Shown in pieces: positions 60,704 through 64,000 of a stretch of 64,000 nt of DNA (positions are counted from its first letter, which is position 1; the number at the start of each line of letters is the position of its first letter). Position numbers and translations under genes: made by a program. The notes under the pieces are model-generated. The model saw only the letters and a program-made list of their open reading frames with translations, made no database searches and had not been told where the DNA came from. The stretch spans positions 1-64,000 of the forward strand of contig JACPQR010000194.1 of assembly GCA_016190375.1 (NCBI GenBank), read 5' to 3'. The stretch comes from Deltaproteobacteria bacterium. Lineage in GTDB: Bacteria; Myxococcota_A; Polyangia; JACPQR01.

Positions 60704-62502
60704 CGGCGCCGGCCGAGCAGCGCGAGGAGCGAGACGGCGAGCAGCGCGGCGGTCGATCGCGGCTCATCGAGGCCCGCGATCAGGCAGCCGCAGCCGTATC
60801 GCCGTTCCTCGCCGGGAGGGGGCGCGCAGAGCTCGAGGCCGGAAGCCTCCATGCACTCGAGATCGAGCGGACAGGTGCCGTCCCCGCTGCAGGTCTCGGT
60901 GCACGCGTCGGAGCCGTCGGGGAAGTGCCCGCAGAGCCCGGTGAAGCAGTCGCCGTTCGTCTCGCAAGGCTGCCCGACGATCGAGGTCTCGGGCTTGCAG
61001 GCCGACCGTCCGCCTCCGATGTCGGTGCACGCGAGCCCCTCGGGGCACGGATCGATCTCGGAGCACCAGCTCGTGCACGAGTCGCCCTCGGGCCAGTGCG
61101 CGCAGAGCCCCGTGTCGCAATCCTCGTCCGTCTCGCAGGGGTTGCCCTGATCGTCGGCCGCTTCGCCGCGCGCGCACTGCCCGCGGGCGCAGTGGTAGCC
61201 GTCGGGACAGTCGCCGCACTCCTGCGTGCAGAACGTCCCATCGTCGTCCGCTCCGCAGATCCCCGAGGCGCAGCGCTCGTCGGCGTCGCACTCCTGGCCG
61301 AAGCCGAGGAGCGTGGGGTCCTGGCCCTCGGCGACGCAGCCGCCGCACGCGTTGGGCACGGCCGCGCACCTCGAGCCGGCGCCGCACTCCTCATCGGCCG
61401 CGCACGGAACGAGGCAGCGCGCTCCGGCGCCGTCCGACGGATCGCGGCAGAAGCGGCTCGCGCACTCCCCGTCGCTCGAGCAGGGCTGGCCCGAGCCACG
61501 CTCCTCGGTGGCGCCCGTGATGCAGCGTCCGTCCCCACACCCGAAGCTCGCGCAGAAGCCGCCCGGCGGGCAGTTCTCCAGCGGGCGGAGGTCATTGCAC
61601 CAGGTCGAGCATTGACCGGGCTGTCCAGGCGGATATATGCAGTTCGCGCTGACGCAGTCCGCATCGACGGCGCAGGGATCCCCGAAGTCGCCGCAGGCCG
61701 GGTCCCCCTGCCCGTCGCAGTCGTTGTCGATGCCGTCGCAGACCTCCGGGCCCGTCGGCACGCAGCCCTCCGCCATGGCGATGCCCTGGTCGATCAGGTC
61801 CACGAAGGTATCGACGCGGGTGGCGACCGTGTCGGCGGCGTCCTCGCAGTCCACGTCGGCGCCGCGGACGATGATTCCCATGAGCGCGCCGTTCGAGTCC
61901 TCGACCGTTCCACCCGAGTCCCCGCCGCAAGCCGCGGCGCCCTCGACGATGAGCTCGGCGTCTCCGATCCCGGCCTCCGGGATCGGACCGAACGCGAGGA
62001 TCGTCGCCTCGCCCGTGTACTTGCGACCTGACTGGCCGTCGTCGGGGTTCTCTCCGTAGCCCGTGAGCTGCACGCCGTCGCCTGGACGGATCCCGGCGAA
62101 GTTGCGCCTGACCTCGTACGGGGATGCGTCGATCTCGGTTCCGGTGATCACCACCGCGATGTCCTCGTTCTCGAGCTCGGGGCCGTCAGGCATCAGCACG
62201 TCCGTGACGACGTGGCTGTCGGTCTCGCCCGTTGGGCCCGTGTTGACGGTCCAGCCGTCGGAGCCGACCTCGGCGAAGCAGTGCTTGGCCGACGTCACGA
62301 CGCGCGGCGCGATGACGGAGCCCGAGCACACCGCTCCCCGCATGCCGTCGGTCCAGAACAGGAGGACCGTCGCGGGGTGCCCGTTCTCGCGCTCTCCGCC
62401 GTTGATCGGCGACTCGCGATGCCCGGGCGAAAACGGCGCGGCACAGCCCGGAAGACCGAGAAGAGCCGCCAAGAGGACGCACCTACCCGTCGAGCTGTCC
62501 AT
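60691..62502 (-). CDS. Trypsin-like serine protease with Cys-rich repeats and MYXO-CTERM-like anchor
   Basis: 603 residues from ATG 62502, where a lipobox (LPGC, about 16-19) falls at signal distance. Catalytic triad H74 (SAKHC), D114 (NEDIAVV) and S196 (GGDSGG) is intact. Then a MopE-like metal-binding motif (CDGIDNDCDG), about eight Cys-rich modules (GxPCxxDxDCxxxLC type) and a C-terminal GCGC, a hydrophobic helix and RRR, which is the MYXO-CTERM pattern recognised for surface sorting. Having both a lipobox and this tail is unusual. It is divergent from the MerR gene (169 bp to the ATG at 62672). Confidence 0.9.
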   Translation of the reverse strand: MDSSTGRCVLLAALLGLPGCAAPFSPGHRESPINGGERENGHPATVLLFWTDGMRGAVCSGSVIAPRVVTSAKHCFAEVGSDGWTVNTGPTGETDSHVVTDVLMPDGPELENEDIAVVITGTEIDASPYEVRRNFAGIRPGDGVQLTGYGENPDDGQSGRKYTGEATILAFGPIPEAGIGDAELIVEGAAACGGDSGGTVEDSNGALMGIIVRGADVDCEDAADTVATRVDTFVDLIDQGIAMAEGCVPTGPEVCDGIDNDCDGQGDPACGDFGDPCAVDADCVSANCIYPPGQPGQCSTWCNDLRPLENCPPGGFCASFGCGDGRCITGATEERGSGQPCSSDGECASRFCRDPSDGAGARCLVPCAADEECGAGSRCAAVPNACGGCVAEGQDPTLLGFGQECDADERCASGICGADDDGTFCTQECGDCPDGYHCARGQCARGEAADDQGNPCETDEDCDTGLCAHWPEGDSCTSWCSEIDPCPEGLACTDIGGGRSACKPETSIVGQPCETNGDCFTGLCGHFPDGSDACTETCSGDGTCPLDLECMEASGLELCAPPPGEERRYGCGCLIAGLDEPRSTAALLAVSLLALLGRRRQAR

Positions 62503-62671
62503 GCGCACGACGAGCGTATCTCGAACGACGGTGAAGAAGAAGGGACACGGAGCTTCGCCGAGCGCGCCGTCGCACCGCGCCTTGACGGAGAGGTGGCATC
62601 GCGCCCACCATGTCGACTCTCCAGGCATGCAAGCCACGGTGCGAACGTCGAAGCCGCGCGGGGCGCGGATG

Positions 62672-64000
62672 ATGAAGATCGCCGAGCTCGCGCGACGAGC
62701 CGGGGTCTCGCGCGAGACGATCCACTTCTACCTGCGCGAGGGGCTCCTTCCCCGGCCCCGCAAGGCCGGTCAGACCGTCGCGTTCTACGATGACCAGCAC
62801 GTCGAGCGGCTCTTGCTCGTGCGCCGCCTTCGCGAGGAGAAGTTCTTGCCGATCTCGGTGATCCGCCGGCTCCTGCGGGAGGGCCGCGTCCGGGCGGGGC
62901 GGCGCGACATCGAGCTGCTCTCCGAGATCTCGCAGCTCTCACCCCCCGACGACACCGAGGACCGCCCGGTCGCGGCCGTCGCCCGCGAGCTCGGGGTCCC
63001 GCCGGAGGTCCTGGCGAAAGCAGGCACCCTGGGCCTCGTCGATCCGACCGGGAAGCTCGGGCCGGGCGACCGTCGGGTCCTCGAGGCGATCTCCGAGGCG
63101 GGTCGCGGCGGACCGGCCGCACGCGAGATGACTCTCGCCGACATGCGGCTCTGCCAGCGGCACGTCGAGCGCATGGTCGAGGCCGAGGCGAGGCTCTTCT
63201 TCGATCGACTCCTGGCGGGCGATCCCGGCGACGCGGTGGCTGCCCTCGGCGCGGGGCGGGCCGCCGTGGCCCGGTTCGTCGCGGCGTACCGCGCCAGGTG
63301 TCTGCATTCGGTCGTCGATCGCACCCTCGCCGAGATCGACGCCGGGATAGCCCTGGCTGGTGACTCCGCCACCAGGCCCCTGTCGCAGGCCGCCCGCGAG
63401 CGAGGCGGCTACGAGGGCCTCCTCGCCGAGCTCGGGGCGCGCGCGGCCGCGAGCGGGGCGCCGCAAGTCGAGGCGCTCTTCGCGCTGGCCCGACTTCACT
63501 TCGGAGTGGGCGATCACGAGGCGCTGGCATCGCTCCTCCGGAGGAGCCTTCCGCCGGGCCTGGCAGATGACCCGCGCGTGCTCTTCTTCGCCGGCGCCGC
63601 GCGCTGCGAGCTCAGGGACCTCGCGACAGGCTTGCAGCTCCTCGCCCAGGCCGTGGCGCTCGCCCCGGGCTTCAGCCTCGCCCGGGCGATGTACGGCGCG
63701 ACGCTCCTCAGGGCCCTCGCCGCGCGCGGTGGAACGCCGCCCTCGTCCGGCTCCGTGCTCGCCGATGGGACTCGCGGCATCGCCGAGCTCGACCGTGCTG
63801 CCGGGGACGAGGGCGCGCCGGCGTCCGATCGGAGGTGGATACTCTACCTGGGAGCGAGGGTCGCGATGCTCCTTCCCCCGATCCTGGGCCGCCGCGACGC
63901 GGCTCGAGAGCGGCTCGAGGACCTGGCGGGGCTCGAGGTCGAGCCCGCGGACCTCGAAGGGGTCCGACTGCGCGGAAACGCGCGCCTCGCACTTGGCCTG
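62672..64000 (+). CDS. MerR-family regulator with long helical C-terminal part (partial)
   Basis: Open to the window's right edge, 443 codons so far and no stop. The MerR helix-turn-helix and wing begin at once: KIAELARRAGVSRETIHFYLREGLLP, with RRLREEKFLPISVIRRLL after it. The remainder is helical, Ala/Arg/Leu-rich, with solenoid-like pairs that could be TPR. This is much longer than ordinary MerR regulators. ATG 62627 is an alternative start, 15 codons upstream. It lies head-to-head with the protease gene and may control it. Confidence 0.8.
   Translation, partial: MKIAELARRAGVSRETIHFYLREGLLPRPRKAGQTVAFYDDQHVERLLLVRRLREEKFLPISVIRRLLREGRVRAGRRDIELLSEISQLSPPDDTEDRPVAAVARELGVPPEVLAKAGTLGLVDPTGKLGPGDRRVLEAISEAGRGGPAAREMTLADMRLCQRHVERMVEAEARLFFDRLLAGDPGDAVAALGAGRAAVARFVAAYRARCLHSVVDRTLAEIDAGIALAGDSATRPLSQAARERGGYEGLLAELGARAAASGAPQVEALFALARLHFGVGDHEALASLLRRSLPPGLADDPRVLFFAGAARCELRDLATGLQLLAQAVALAPGFSLARAMYGATLLRALAARGGTPPSSGSVLADGTRGIAELDRAAGDEGAPASDRRWILYLGARVAMLLPPILGRRDAARERLEDLAGLEVEPADLEGVRLRGNARLALGL

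Overview
The window is about 64 kb of high-GC chromosomal DNA that is densely coded on both strands. The gene content points to a myxobacterium or close relative (Myxococcota, formerly Deltaproteobacteria). The indicators are Ser/Thr kinases with a C-terminal membrane anchor or PEGA repeats, FHA-type sigma-54 activators, many lipoproteins with Asp-rich tethers, Cys-rich repeat proteins, a trypsin-like protease with a MYXO-CTERM-like tail, an IgGFc-binding-like protein, and 1 ExbB + 2 ExbD motor cassettes of the AglRQS kind. I saw no rRNA, tRNA, CRISPR array, insertion sequence or phage genes. The only mobile element I can support is an intein in dnaE.

Layout. 1-960: no convincing gene; a heptamer repeat. 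961-5186 (+): Ser/Thr kinase, coaBC, a BNR/Asp-box propeller protein, a small hypothetical protein. 5210-6633 (-): zinc-finger ParA with a ribbon-helix-helix-like partner. 6718-7395 (+): GIDE-like membrane protein. 7431-15419 (-): Cys-rich lipoprotein, OmpA-family protein, dnaE with a 455-residue intein. 15578-23281 (+): Asp-rich lipoprotein; GT2 / asparagine synthase / membrane-anchored protein operon; a hairpin-rich gap; PEGA kinase. 23285-24684 (-): two uncharacterised genes. 24831-29602 (+): Lon, coupled to a membrane zinc-peptidase/TPR-like protein. 29618-34016: two divergent ExbB-ExbD-ExbD cassettes. 34074-35530 (+): two hypotheticals. 35535-40294 (-): a complete TRAP transporter (T, P and fused QM subunits). 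40549-41522 (+): rhodanese and MauE/DoxX. 41519-42937 (-): a degenerate carboxyltransferase. 42960-43997 (+): PilZ protein and PEBP lipoprotein. 44020-45324 (-): HEAT-repeat lipoprotein. 45399-54399 (+): lipid kinase, PhoH, GAF/HD-GYP, Asp-rich lipoprotein, and two FHA sigma-54 activators flanking an outer-membrane protein. 54415-59527 (-): IgGFc-binding-like protein, IPT/TIG lipoprotein, M23/LysM protein. 59594-60703 (+): metallophosphoesterase. 60691-62502 (-): trypsin-like protease. 62672 to the end (+): MerR-type regulator, running off the window.

Themes. Much of the window builds or senses the cell envelope: proton-driven motors, OmpA, lipoproteins, surface glycan genes, peptidoglycan hydrolase, TRAP uptake. 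Control comes from kinases, FHA activators, PilZ and HD-GYP (cyclic-di-GMP). Overlapping ATGA, GTGA or TGATG junctions mark the operons. The most unusual items are the back-to-back motor cassettes, the dnaE intein, a carboxyltransferase fold that has lost its metal-binding residues, the duplicated zinc fingers on ParA, and a 97-bp dispersed repeat present in inverted orientation at two distant sites.
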